Assembly (NCBI GenBank): GCA_032158125.1
Contig: JASKOT010000015.1
Span: forward strand, 1 to 64,000
Direction: 5' to 3'
DNA from: Papiliotrema nemorosa
Taxonomy: Eukaryota; Basidiomycota; Tremellomycetes; Tremellales; Rhynchogastremaceae
DNA length: 64,000 nt
Part shown: one piece after another, positions 1 through 13,400 of the stretch
How positions within the stretch are numbered: the stretch's first letter is position 1
How the letters are laid out: each line of letters starts with the position of its first letter
Translations under genes and position numbers: made by a program
The notes under the pieces: generated by a model
The model's database searches: none
The model's input: the letters and a program-made list of their open reading frames with translations, nothing else
Told to the model about the DNA's origin: nothing

Positions 1-68
1 GCCCCCGCCGCGCGCCCCTCTCCCCCGCCCCCGCCCCGCCCCGCCCCCCCCCCCCCCCCCCCCCCCCC
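1..68. repeat. C-rich low-complexity stretch at the window edge
   Basis: The first 68 bases are almost only C and G and end in a long run of C. Nothing else in the window looks like this. It may be a real homopolymer tract or a sequencing or assembly edge. No coding signal is seen in it. Confidence 0.8.
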
Positions 69-214
69 GTGGGGCGAGGACGGATTACAAAATGGGACCG
101 GGTGGGATTACAAAACCGTTTGTAATGGCATTACATCACAATCTTCCAATCCGTTCCTCACTCTTTCATTTCGATCAAGCTCTTGACCTCCCTACCAGCG
201 GCTCATTCCCCATC
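69..214 (+). promoter_or_regulatory. Upstream region of MCR1 with clustered ATTACA motifs
   Basis: GGATTACAAAA occurs twice in direct orientation, at 82-92 and 105-115. A perfect 15-base palindrome (TGTAATG, one base, CATTACA) follows at 121-135. All four copies share ATTACA or its complement and lie within 130 bases of the MCR1 start. This suggests a binding-site cluster, but the factor is unknown and the role is inferred. Confidence 0.35.
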
Positions 215-1548
215 ATGGCCTCTCTCTTTGCAGCTCCTATCCGGGCCAGAGGCATCTGCTCGGCCCTTCACGCCAGACAGGCGGTGGTCAACAATTCCAC
301 CCGCTCTTATGCTCAACAATCTGCTCCTGCGAGCTCGACAAGTAATTTTACTCGATCTTGAACGCTACTCTTTGCTGATGCGTAGACTGGCCTCTATTGG
401 CTGCCGCTACCGGAGCTGTGAGTGAGCACAAATAGACCTCGAGCTGATCTGTCAGGTCGCACTCGCGACATATGCCGTTCTTGGATGTGAGAGGGTGACG
501 TCTGGCCAAATCGCTGACCTCTAGCCGATGTCAAGGAGAAGGTGGATGATCAGGTCAAACGGGTTGCTGCCGAGAAGGATGCAGGTAATCAGGCCAAAGG
601 CGCCTTCGGCGCTCTGATAAAGTAAGCCGATGATATCAGAGCCCTACTGACGTCTCTAGAGACCAATGGACGCCGTTCACCCTGTCCAAGGTCGAGCCTT
701 ACAACCACAACACAAAGGTGTATCACTTTGATTTCCCCGAGTCTTCTCGAGACAAGGTATCGGGCATCCCTGTAGCGGGTGCTCTCATGATCAAGACTCC
801 GGAAGGCGAGAATGAGATCAAGGACGACAAGGGCAAGCCTGTCATCCGGTAAGCTTTGAACTGTGAATCGATGAATGACGAAAGACCTTACACGCCGATC
901 TCGCCTCCAGAGGAAACCGGCAAGCTCACATTGCTGGTCAAGGAATACAAGGCAAGCTGGCTGTCGGTGATGAGGACTGACGTCAGGACGGAAAGCTCAC
1001 CCCGTACATTTCCAATCTTGCCATAGGAGAGCCGCTGCTGTTCAAAGGCCCTATTATCAAGTACAAGTACGAACCCAACACTTTCGACAAGGGTCTCTGT
1101 ATCGCAGGCGGCAGTGGAATCACGCCCATGTATCAGCTCATCAAATACTCTCTGGATCAACCCGCGGACAAGACTCAATGGACCCTGATCTTCTCCAACG
1201 TCTCTGAAAAGGACATTTGTGAGTCCTGCAAATCACCCGAGCTGAAGCTCGACAGTGATGAAAGAACAATGGGATGAGCTTGCCAAAAAGCATGGAGACC
1301 GTTTGAAGGTCAACTATGTGGTCGACAAGGGTTCCCGGGGATGGAAGGGCGAGACTGGCTTCATCACGCCCGCTATCATCACCAAACTGTTCCCAAAGAA
1401 GGAAGGGGAGAGTGTCAAGGCGTTCATTTGTGGGCCGCCTCCGCAGGTGAAATCCATTGCTGGCCCCAAAGATGGACCTCGACAGGGAGAACTGACTGGA
1501 GCATTAAAGGAACTGGGATACAGTGCCGAGGAGGTGTTCAAGTTTTAG
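215..1548 (+). CDS. MCR1: NADH-cytochrome b5 reductase, mitochondrial (Mcr1 type)
   Basis: Flavoprotein that passes electrons from NADH to cytochrome b5 and other acceptors at the mitochondrial outer membrane or intermembrane space. The start at 215 opens a basic, Ser/Arg-rich leader (MASLFAAPIRARGICSALHA) that looks like a mitochondrial targeting sequence. Several short introns follow. Family motifs appear in order: the FTLSKVEPYNHNTKVYHFDFP core start, the FAD-binding RPYTPISPP, the NADH-binding GGSGITPMYQL and CGPPPQ. The protein ends in EEVFKF, as is typical for the family, at a TAG at 1546-1548. Length, about 350 residues including the leader, is normal. The lipin gene starts 250 bases downstream on the same strand. 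Confidence 0.93.
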
Positions 1549-1799
1549 ATGCACGATGAAATGGTAGACCCCAAATAGAATGCAAGAAATAGCTGCCCCG
1601 TCGGAAAAGGAGGGGATTTAGACGTCCCACCTCCTTGTCACCCATCCCTTACCCCCTTTTGAGACGTGTGCTCGACACTTTTCACCCATTGACCATCGCT
1701 TCCCTCTCCTCGTCGACGCTGATCATCTCTTCAGTCTGCTGGTGCATCTGACGAGCGGGCAGGGTGTTGGAACTGTGGGTGAAACCCTAACCCGTCATC

Positions 1800-4700
1800 A
1801 TGCAGTATCTGTCCAAGGCATACAACTATTGTGAGCTCTCCCGAATGGCGCACCTCGCTCTGCTGACGCGACCTCTTCAGACTCTGGCATCAATCCTGCT
1901 ACCCTTTCCGGAGCTATCGATGTCATTGTAGTTCGTCAGACAGACAAGGATGGCAACACCACCCTCGCCTCTACTCCCTTTCACGTACGATTCGGCAAGC
2001 TACAGGTGTTGCGTGCAGCCGAGAAGCGGGTCACCGTCAAATTGCCCAACAATCTCCCTGCACCGCATGTAGCTCCTTTTGCCATGAAAGTCGGAGAGTC
2101 TGGAGAGGCATTCTTTGTTCTTGAGACCACAGATCAGATACCGGACGACCTATTGACGAGTCCCGTCGTCATGGCATCCGACGTGAGTCTGCCCTTGCGA
2201 GAAACGCCTGCTGACGACCAGTCCGACGCAGTAGATGATTACTCTTCGACGACCGCTGCCGACATTACTGTCGGCGGATCTCTGACCAAGGAGCCCTTTG
2301 GCAGCACGGAGAAGCAGGCTTCTCACGAAAAACACCTGTCGGATGTCGACTACCTAGATCTCGATAAACCTGCTACCAATGACCCACTCCATGACGGCGA
2401 TCTCCCGCCCAACCCTCTAGCCAGCCCCGGGACACAAACTCAGCTACCTCACCGCGATCACAAGCTCTCGGAGATAGACTCATCAGGGACCGCCTCTGCA
2501 TCACGGCGTCGCGACTCTGCTGCAGATCAAGGGCTACCAAAGGTCAAACCAGGTGACGGAGAGGGGCCAAGTGTCTTTTATGGTTCAGACATTGTTCTAG
2601 ATGTTGCAGGATATCACAACGACATAGCCAACGCCCTCTCTGACTCAAGATCCGGGTTGTCAACACCGCAGGCATCGCGCACCGAAATATTCACCGGCGA
2701 TTTAGTCTCTGCTGCGCAACATGCTCGTCCAACTTTACCCCACAATCCTCACACAGATCCCGACATACCAACCGTACGTGAGCCTCTCGACCTCGAGCAG
2801 TCATCGTTCGATCTTTCCGAAGCGACTTCTCGATTTGATCGCGGTCAATCCGAACCTCCGCCGGACTTCGCATCCGATGCACCGGTTAGAGACTCGCTCT
2901 CATCCAGTCCCACGGCCGCAATGGACCATGCGTGGGACTGGGGTCGTTATCCTCGCCCAAAGACAGGGCAAGAGGAGAAAGAGACGATCTCGGGACTGTC
3001 ACATATGCGAGCTGATAGCATATCTTCATCGTTGGATCTATCATCGTCAAAGCCCGGCGACCTCATCGGGCATGTCGAGCAGAATCCCTACCTGTTCACA
3101 TTCTCTGGTCCCAGCGGCAAAACGCATACTTTTGAAATGTCTCTATGCGACGAAATCGATGGAGACGAGCCGACAGTGCGTACAGTGTCATTGTACAAGG
3201 CTCACTCCAGTCTGCGGAAGAGACGTCATTCTTGAAATCACGCATAACGTTTCAGACATTCTTGCAAGATCCCGAAGTTGTTGATGATTTGCGCCTCGTC
3301 ATACGATATAATTTCACGTGAGTGAAGAGCACAAACCAGCTCTCTTATTGCAGCTATTACTCTCGAGGGTCTGGTAACGACCTGATCCAGGCGTTGTCTG
3401 CCTTTCGACATTCGATGGATTTACCAGAAAAATCACCGGAGCGGCCTACCTCTGGATCAGGCTGGGCTTGGTGGAGGAGGAAGGGTCCAACGGCGGATTT
3501 GAGAGACGAAAGCAGCCATTCTCAGCCGATCTCACCACCGCTACATCAGACCAGTTCCGCGCCGAGCGCTCCTCTGCCTGCGTCGCCCTCCGTGCCAGTC
3601 GCTGCAGACGGGGGCAATGAGACCACTCAATACGCCAAGACGCTGCGCTTGTCCTCGGATCAACTGGCACGTGTCTGGACGCTGTTGTTCCATGCAGTCG
3701 TAGCTGATGCGCAGAAACTGCTCAACCTTGCACCCGGCCCAAACACTGTGCAATTCTCCGTCACTTCATCCTACTCTGGCATGGCCACCTGTAGTGCTCG
3801 CATCTTTCTTTGGGAGGATACAGATCAGGTGGTGATCTCTGATATTGATGGAACTATCACCAAGTAGGAAGTCTACAATGCGATCTCTGACCACAGGTCT
3901 GACGCTCTGGGTCACGTCTTCGCTGCAATCGGCCGCGACTGGACACATCTAGGCATCGCCAAACTGTACACAGACATCGGCAATAATGGCTATAAGATGA
4001 TGTATCTGACCTCGCGCGCCATAGGTCAAGCCGATTCGACCCGAGAGTATCTCAAGAGCATTATCCAAGGAGACTATCGGCTGCCTGAGGGCCCCGTCAT
4101 TATGAGTCCAGATCGATTGATGGCAAGTCTTCATCGGTGAGTCGACCGACGCTCGATGCCTGCTCATTGGTAGAGAGGTCATCATGCGAAAACCTGAACT
4201 CTTCAAAATGGCTTGTCTCCGAGACATCCAGCGATTGTTCGGCGGCAAGGCAAATGAGGCCTTTTTCGCAGGTTTCGGCAACCGCATCACCGATGCTATG
4301 AGCTATCGTAGCGTAGGTGTACCTACGTCCAAGATCTATACGATCGACTCGACTGGTGTGGTCAAGACGGAACTATTACAGGGAGCGGGGCACAAGGCCA
4401 GCTACGTCAGCCTGGTAAGGGATGATCAGCCAAATGGTGCTCATTATCAGAACGATCTTGTCAACGAAGTTTTCCCACCGGTCAAGAGCAAAGTCAAACC
4501 CGAGTTTACCGACTTCAACTACTGGCGGTCTGATATCGCAAATATACCGCTTCCGGATCTTTCCCCTCCTTCCCCGGCATTGTCTGCCCGCTCGGATACA
4601 TCTCGTTACAGTGTGCTCGGCAAGATCATTGGTCGTCGCACATCCAAGCAGCCGATATTACCCACATCAGAACCCAGCAGCCGTCCGAGCAGTCCGTTGA

Positions 4701-4960
4701 TCGGCCCTGCGCTCACCGATGACCCCGAGGAGCACGAAGATGATCGAAGTGCCATCAGCAGTATGCCCGGATCTTTCGAAGAACCAGCTGGGCGGTTCAT
4801 GCCCGAGCCTCAGCGGGACGTGTTTGACCAAGTGGAGAGGGGTGAAGAAGACGAAGAGGAAGATGACCAAGGGGTTGATCACGATGAATCTTACGATGAT
4901 GATGCGATTTTCGACGATGATATCTTGGCGGCAGGTGAGATGAAGAATGTACCGTTTTAG
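1800..4960 (+). CDS. PAH1: Lipin-type phosphatidate phosphatase (Pah1/Ned1/Smp2 family)
   Basis: Mg2+-dependent phosphatase that converts phosphatidic acid to diacylglycerol. It controls lipid storage and nuclear-membrane phospholipid synthesis. The start MQYLSKAYNY at 1800 is followed by an intron and then the N-terminal lipin domain (SGAIDVIVVRQTDKDGN, FHVRFGKLQ). A long, variable, acidic and Ser-rich middle follows. The C-terminal LNS2 catalytic domain carries the DxDGT motif in the exon ending near 3867 (ISDIDGTITK), then YLTSRAIGQADSTREYL and FFAGFGNRITDAMSYRSVGV. The tail is strongly acidic (Asp/Glu runs), as in other fungal lipins. The stop at 4958-4960 lies only 19 bases from the stop of the convergent Yip1 gene, so the 3' UTRs must overlap. 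Confidence 0.94.
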
Positions 4961-4979
4961 TTGTAGGCCACATATGCAT

Positions 4980-5954
4980 TTACTGTCCATCCATGACTGG
5001 TTCACTCATCGGGTCACCGATAGGGTCAGGGCCAAGATTGGTCCCTCCCACCGAGTATGAGAAGAAGAGTACCTTCATGGCGAGGGCTACGCCAGCGTGA
5101 AGAACCAAGATTGCAATGATGAATAATCGAAGCATTTTGTTGTCCGCTGCCGCCAGGATCGGGTAGATGTTTCGGAAGCTGAGGTCAATGTCACAACTGC
5201 AGTAGAACTCACATGAAGTATCCCGATGACAGTGCTGCGCCCCCAACCAGAGCCCACCGCAAGATTCCCACGGGTATCAAACAGAGCAGACTGATGGGCA
5301 CAAAGATGCTCATGGCGTAACCATAAATACCGACTGCCTCGACGACGCTCCATTGACCAACACCTAGCCAGGTTGTCGCACCCCATAATAGGGCGGGAAT
5401 GAGCAGTCCATAGATGTACACCACACTAGTCGCAGTCGAAAGGAGGGGGAGGTTCGAGGAAGCTGGTGCGTCGGGAGAAGCGAGATATTGGGCAATGGAA
5501 GCTGTCAATGTCGAAGTAGTGTAGAGGGTCAAGATGAGGGTTGTCAGTGTCCAGAATGGCCCTACTATCAGCCTGGCACAGAAAGTGGATGTTTCGTACC
5601 ATAGAGATCAATTTGCCCGTCGCACACTTCGGCAATGAATCCTTCTCGGGGTATCATGGCCATGCCCACTCGCTTCAACACCACATTTGTGTCCACGTCA
5701 AAGTACCCCTATCAGTGTCAGTCAAGCATAGACAATGACCTACCTGATAGTATGCGATGTTGAAAGGGTTGTAAGGGACATTGCTCGGCCTGTCTGATTG
5801 GCCTGTTGGTTGAGTTGATTCGTTCCCCAAGAAGGCTATATTATCAGCCTCGCATGCATTGATCGGGCCCACTCTTGAACTCGAGTCCTTTGTTGGCGTT
5901 GTCCGGCTCATCGTCGTCGATATCGACCACAGCATAGCCACCTTGATGCGACAT
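4980..5954 (-). CDS. Yip1-domain protein, YIPF1/YIPF2 type (Golgi membrane)
   Basis: Multi-pass membrane protein of the Yip1 family, which binds Rab GTPases and works in Golgi vesicle traffic. Translation from 5954 starts MSHQGGYAVVDIDDDEPDN, the short acidic N-terminus of this subgroup. The sequence VPYNPFNIAYYQ and then FDVDTNVVLKRVG lead into the LYGPFW motif before the first membrane span. Hydrophobic segments follow (VVYIYGLLIPALLWGATTW, MSIFVPISLLCLIPVGILRW, then two more up to the C-terminus). Four or five short introns are needed. It lies next to a Rab6 gene on the same strand, which fits the shared pathway but may be chance. The subgroup assignment is fairly sure; the exact partner is not. 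Confidence 0.88.
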
Positions 5955-6064
5955 TATGGTAAAAGGAGGAATGGATCAAGTGCAAGAGCAAAGTACGGAT
6001 CGACGCGTGGGAGGTTCAGCATGGAGATATATATATACATGATAACATGGTCATGGAAACCGTC

Positions 6065-7089
<1,025 letters not shown>

Positions 7090-7251
7090 CTATGTCTGCA
7101 CAGTACGAGTAAACCGCGACAACATGGTGGCGGCGGCCGAGCCTTTCTCAAGATGTCTGGAAGAACTACTCGTATCTACATTGCATGCATTGATCTTCTC
7201 AACCTTCCGGATCGTCTGCGTCTACCGCCCAGTCAGTCGACGCGCTAGATT

Positions 7252-10061
7252 CTAGAAGAATTTTGTCCTGAGAGCGAGGGCGTAGAGCCTGATCCCATCG
7301 GGCTGACTGAAGCCAAGGTCGGTATAGGGTATGTACCCGCATCCGAAGTAGTCTGCCCATGCAACAAAGAATAGGGTGCTCTAGGTGATCTACCCACGAA
7401 GGCCCGTTGCTGGTCAAAGATCTGCCGGTATGTCAGACGCCTGTCCTCGTCTCCCCAGGCCATGCCGTCGGGGTGCGTCGCAGGTAGCAGCGGTAGTTTC
7501 GGGTTTGTCGATCTCATGCCTGCCTGGTAATTCAAAGCAGAAGACGATTTTGGATCTCCAACCCAGTCTCTTGGAGACCAGTGCCAGTTTTGTTCCGGTA
7601 AGCCAAACTCCTCGCGTATACGCCGAACCATGACGTCGATCATGCCGCAATGCACTGCGCCCATTGCGAATCGGTTGCCCATGGCTGCGAATGCCATCCT
7701 AGGGTATCAGACACAATTGCCAGAAAATGACTCACTGGAAGACCTCTATCTCTGACAAGAGTGTCTGACTGGTAGGAGTATCTTGCATCTCCAAGGCACG
7801 ATGGTAGAAGAGGACCAAAATGCGAACGGCGTGATACAACCAGACTTTCAAATCAGCCAAAAGTCTTTAGGACAGGCGTACCCGAGGTTATAGGGTAAAG
7901 CATGAGAGCCATATCAGTAGCCGTACTGAGTACCAAGAAAAGAACGCCCAGACAGGCTTTGGCCTCGACAAGAATTCGGGTCGACGACGAGCAGTCTACA
8001 TTGCCCAGGTCTGCGTATGGTTCGTGGAGCAGGATGGCCGCCACACGGTGAATAAGGTGCGCGTTCTGACATATCAGCTCGGTCCTGACATTGACCTACG
8101 ATGAGATCAGTATCAATGCGATTGGAATAGCCTGGACAAGGTTGCAAAGGATCCCGCAGAGAAGCTGGAAAGCTTTCACTGAGTAGCTCAGCATTGACAC
8201 GACATCCATCCTAGTCTGCGTACCTGAAGTTTTTCAATTTCGTATCAAGGGCGATAAAGTCCACCGCATCACGCGTCCTTTCTGCGACGGGTCTCTTTCG
8301 TAACCCTCGCGCATACTTGCTTACACTGCTGAGCAACATGGATGCTAAGCTGTCAGCGAAGCGGAGTGATCGTCTCTTGCCTTTGATGTACAAGACATAG
8401 CTGTCCTCGACGGGATGACTGGGGATCATCAGCCGGACAGATCGGGGCGGTCCTCACTTGGACAACATGTCGATGGAACCAAACCATTGAGGATTTTCCG
8501 GAATCTCCATATTCATATTCGTAAAGCTCGCTTTGCTGGCTGGGAGGCGGAAATACTGATCATCAGTTCCGAGCGGGCAATACAGACACATGCAGTACCA
8601 TCTCGTCCAAGGCAGGTAATGTTCCTGGCCAGCTGCCCGAAGCAGAGAACGCTGCATCCCCTGCAATGACTTCTCCCGCCAGCGCTCTTCTCTCCTCGCG
8701 CTCGATAGAGCTCTTCGGTGGAGGCAGGATGGAGTGCTTCAGTCGCATCCCATCGGCCGACGGTTGTTCAGTCTCATCGAGAAGACCCAGGGCGATGGCA
8801 GATCGAGTGATGCTGCCCAGAAGAATCCAGCCATCAAGCCATCTTTTGTCAGCAAGCAACGGGCAAGGTGTTCCTACTTTGCAGTCTGACAAATGTATTG
8901 AAGGAGAATGACTTGTGCCTGCAAGACCTCGAACAGCTTGGTTCCCTTGCAATTGTCATAACGTATCTCCAGTTGACAATATCTCCAGTGTCTCTCTGCA
9001 AAGCACTTTTCTTGCGACGCCTCTTCGTCCAAGGTCATTCGACCCGGTCCAAACTCGGCAGGTGTGTTCATCAAGCTCTTTTCTACGAGTTCTTGGACAG
9101 AGCAGACTTTGACGGCGGCGGAATAACGAGCGGAAACGGCACATATGGCATGAAGCAGTGCGACGTGGGGGAAATCTGGGTGTTGAGGTGGTAGAGCAAG
9201 TCGCGCCATGAATGATTGACGATGGATTAGACGAGACGCCGAGGAAATGGAATTGAAAAAGGTAAAGACGCTGCGATCAGCGATCCGTTGCGAGGGACGA
9301 GCTCACAGATGGTCAAGCATGCTGGGAGTAGGCAAACGCTGCGGCCAGCCTGGCCAAAAGATCTCGGCAAAAGGTCCAGCCAATGCGCCCGTCTCTGCGT
9401 CGACCGGTTGCGTTTCCTCGGCAGGCGGAAGCGGTTGCAGTTGAGAGGGATTAGGATCCATGGACTCGGGGGGTACAAGAGGTGGGTGGTTTTGCTGCAT
9501 CCACGCGGTGTTGAGAGTCGGCACCGGGGCGGGGACCAGGTTGTTATACCCATTCTGTGCATTTTCATCCATAGTCGGACCCCGCACATGTTCGCCCGTC
9601 GCGATGAGGAGAGCATTCTGCAGAGCCGCTGATCCATGATCAGCTGCTACTTCGGACCTTGGGGCTGTTGATACTTGCCTACTTTTGCCTCGAGCTGACT
9701 GACCGTCACTCGTGGATCCACTTCTTCGTACATCTCCTGAGCTTTGCGCTTGACGGGCGGGGACTGTTCGCCGTCATCCTCTTCCTCGTAAAAGCATTGC
9801 ACTCCCAGAGCATCCCGTTGCGGTTCCGGCTGAGTCCTCACGAGAAATTGGAAAGATCGTATACAGGATGAGCAGCTATCATCAGCGGCAGCTTCCTTTA
9901 TCTGTGACTCACACTGGTCGAGCACCATCGCACTTGACTCGTCGTCGACGACATGGTACGCAGGCTGCATTCCTCTTGAGCTGAGGTAGACTGCGATTGA
10001 TTTTGCGATTTTTCCGAGGGATTGGAGTATGCTGAGAGGAGGTCGATGCTTCCTGCTCCAT
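7252..10061 (-). CDS. Zn(II)2Cys6 fungal-specific transcription factor
   Basis: Nuclear DNA-binding regulator of the fungal binuclear-cluster family. From the start at 10061 (MEQEASTSSQHTPIPRKNRK) the zinc cluster is CVPCRRRRVKC, then DGARPVC, and, after splicing a short intron, SSCIRSFQFLC. All six cysteines are present only if introns near 9910 and 9800 are removed. A Pro/Gln-rich linker follows. The middle homology (fungal TF) domain is seen near HPDFPHVALLHAICAVSARYS (about 9100-9200). I chose the stop at 7252 because splicing from TTCGTG near 7398 to 7354 gives a continuous end (YFGCGYIPYTDLGFSQPDG, then LRTKFF). The target genes are unknown. A GGT-rich tract lies just upstream. Confidence 0.85.
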
Positions 10062-10450
10062 CTTGATGTGTATGTACGAGTGCGATGCCGTGAACTCGAC
10101 TCTACAACAGGGGGATGAGTGGACAAGTGAAATGTATGACATGACAGGTAGGTGGGTGGTGGGTGGTGGTGGTGGTGACGGGGGGGTCATGGGCTCGGTC
10201 AGAGCATCCTCGGTCATTGATTCGACGGGGGTTACCCCTCTCTCCTTCCTCGACATCCCCGGCATCAACATAGCTGCCGAAACCTGTAAACAGGATAGCA
10301 CACCCTTGCGCACATGTGTGCATATACAATTAACAGTTCAGGAGACCCTACAGGTCCTCGATCAACTTGAAGCTCAATACATACTCTGGCTGTTCCGACC
10401 ACGTAGGTAGTTGTCCTGTTTGTCCTTGACCCTACGCCACCCATCGTTTA
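10062..10450. other. Intergenic region with GGT-rich microsatellite
   Basis: This holds the 5' region of the Zn2Cys6 gene and the 3' end of the kinase gene, both on the minus strand. A (GGT/GGGT)n tract at about 10148-10187, ending in a run of seven G, is the only marked feature. On the minus strand this is a CCA/CCC repeat in the probable 5' UTR. No gene is seen. Confidence 0.5.
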
Positions 10451-13400
10451 TCATGGATACAACCCAGGCTCTGTACCACCGGGCGCAAATTTTAACTTCG
10501 CCAGCATTACAGCGTCCCTGAGTATAGAGTCAATTTTCAACCCTCATTGGCCGTCCCAACTCACCTTGGCGAAGCGGACACTTCACTGACTTTGGCCGTG
10601 TATTTGAGGTATTGCTCCATCGGACGAATGTCGTGCTGTGAGGGCAGCAGGGAGCCTTTGGGAGGCGCAGGCTTATCCACTGCCCAGGTCCCCCACGGTT
10701 TTCCCTTTTCTGGGTTGGCATGCACATTAAAGGTGAGGGTGGTCTTAGGTGCAAAATTGCTGACTAGCATCGTATAGTTGTTTGCCTTGAGCGTGCCGAC
10801 GACCATAATCACGTCGTCCCGTCCGATGTGATGGCTGTCTGCAAACTGCTCGAGGATCCAGTCGATATTGGCGACAAGATACTCTCGCGCCTCGGCGAAT
10901 GACTGGTAAATCTCAAACTCCCCATCGTCGATGATGAGCACCGCCTGCTTCATCCCGGGCTTAAGAGGGACCGCAACCCTCCTACTGATCGCTTGTCTGC
11001 CGTCAATCTATCGACAACGTCTGGACTCACTTTTTAGTCTCCCCCGACGATCTCACAAAGCTCGTCGTGAGCGCCGTTATAAGATCCAAGCCTTTCTCGG
11101 CCGCCGAACGGACGTTGACAGGGGTTTTGAAGGTACCGAGTGAACTGAACTCGTCCAGGTATGGCATCGGCGGCAAGTTGCCGAGCTCAAGCTGAGGTTT
11201 ATGAGCGTCAAGGAGCTTGATGAATTGGCCGTGCCTGATGTATCCGACCGATCCGAGCAGCACCGGTGATGGGAACCACAGCGGAATCGTTAGTCGGTCA
11301 TCGAAAGAGTGCTGCAAATAATGACGATAGTGTCGCTCAGCTCGATCAGATTCAAAGGAAAGTTCTTTCTCCAGATGAGTAGGTATTGAATGGATGGATC
11401 CAGAGGACGAGGAGAGGTCTTCCTCGATTTCTGGCAAACGTCGAGCTTCGAGCTGGGGAGATAGGGCTCTATGCGTCAGCATTTGTAGACGTCAGGGACC
11501 CACTGCTGCTGCTCCGGAATGTCTCCCTCATCCGCGGTCGTGTACGAGCTGGTGCTATTTGACGTGGTGACTGTACCGAGTGTCTGCTTTCGCGTAGAGA
11601 CTGTGTACATCTTGGACAAGCGCTCGCAGATCTCAGCAAACCAGGGCCGTAGGGCCGGTTCTTGCTTCCAGCAGTCCGAGATGAGTGTCCAAATATCATC
11701 GCCCATCCCGTTAGGTCTGGTAGGACGTTCTCCATCTGGGATCAGTCGAGGGGCCTTTGAGTCACGACATTGAAAATGTACCCACTCTTGATTGCCTCGC
11801 GTAAAGCCCAGTCGTCAACGTAACCGAAAGGGACCTGCCCCGTGAACACCTCGAACAGGGTCATGCCGAAAGCGTAGATGTCGCAAGCATACGTCAATCT
11901 TGAGCCGGCCAAGCGCTCTGGGCTCTGCCACCGCATTGTTCCGCCTAAAGAGTGTTTGCCGTCGTGCTTGGATCTGGTCACGATGTCTAGCTTCAAGTGA
12001 CTCAAACCGAAATCGCAAAGCACCGCTTCTCCCACGTCGGTGACGAGGATATTACCGGCCTAAGGGGTTAGCTAAGTTATCATGCGTGAATGAGCTTTGT
12101 GCTGATGAGATGTCTCGACATGCCTTGAGGTCTCCGTGCAAGATATCTCGGCTGTGAAGGTACTGCATTCCTTGAGCAGCTTGGTGGACCAGGGCAAACT
12201 TGTCGGCATGGGATCCAGCATCACTCTTGAGATATGTCAGGATGTTGCCGTTTTTCACTGCTGTTAGCGAGCCTGCAATAAGCTCAGACGCACTGTAGGG
12301 ACTGATGAGGAACCACGGAGGTGGCCCTGTCGTGCTCGAGGCCCCGAGGAATGGAAGGATATGCGGGCTTTTCAGTTTTCGCCACACGTCCACTTCGTTG
12401 ATGAACAGGGTCCTATCGGTGGTCGGGTTGAGCTCCTTGATGGCGACGTCCTGGTCTCGCCATTTTCCTCGCCAGACTACGCTGAAGAAACCAGAACTGA
12501 CTCGTGGACCATGCTCGACTTCGAGAGAGGTGATGGTCCACTGTGCGTTAGTGCTCGAGGGTGGGCTGTGCTTACGTCTGGTACCCCAACCTCCGATGCG
12601 CTAGAGTGTCGACGAAGGACCTACGGTATCAGCAGACTCTGCACAGGGGACCACTCACATCAAGTGCCCTTTCGCAAAAGTCCCTGTGGCCTTTTATGCC
12701 TTCGTCTGAGCTTAGGGACATGCTCCTTTCTTTGGGTCCTGGAACGTTGTAGAATCTGGTGACTGGTATCGGATGGGTGATGGGAGACTCAATGGAAGTC
12801 GGCGTTTCTGGACGGAGTGGGGTTTGCCCATAATCTTGGGCTTGAACCGCTTGTGCTTGCGCTTGATATGCCAACAAGGCATCCAGAGTGCGTTGAAGTG
12901 TCTTGATTGCCTCTTGTTGCTGCTCCGCTGAACTCAGCACGATTCCCGAGTGCGCTATCTCACCTTTGAGCCCCAAGAGCTTGAGCAGTTCTTGATCGTC
13001 CTTTCTCGCTTCTTCTTGTCTCTGCAGCAACAACTCCAGGTCCTTTTCTCGGTCGAGTCGACTCTCCTCCTGCCAGGCAGCTGAAGAAATATGCGATTGA
13101 ATTTGAAAGATCATGAGCGTGTCCATCAGGTCGTCCGTCGCCTTGTCGATCTTTCGCTGTGTCTCGTCGGCGTGTAGGTATAGCTTCAGGAAAGGACGAT
13201 TGGCGAGTTTGGTGAGGACGTAGGCCGAGTCGTCCAGATTGCCCAACAATCTCTCGATGTTCTTCTGCATGATCGGCGAAACGTGACCCTTGTTGTCAAT
13301 GACAGCTTGTTGGACCGCGTTGAGCACCGCGGCAGACCGTTCCACCTAGAAATCAGCGCTGCGACTCAGAGGGTGTACTCACTAGACGAAGTGCAGCCAC

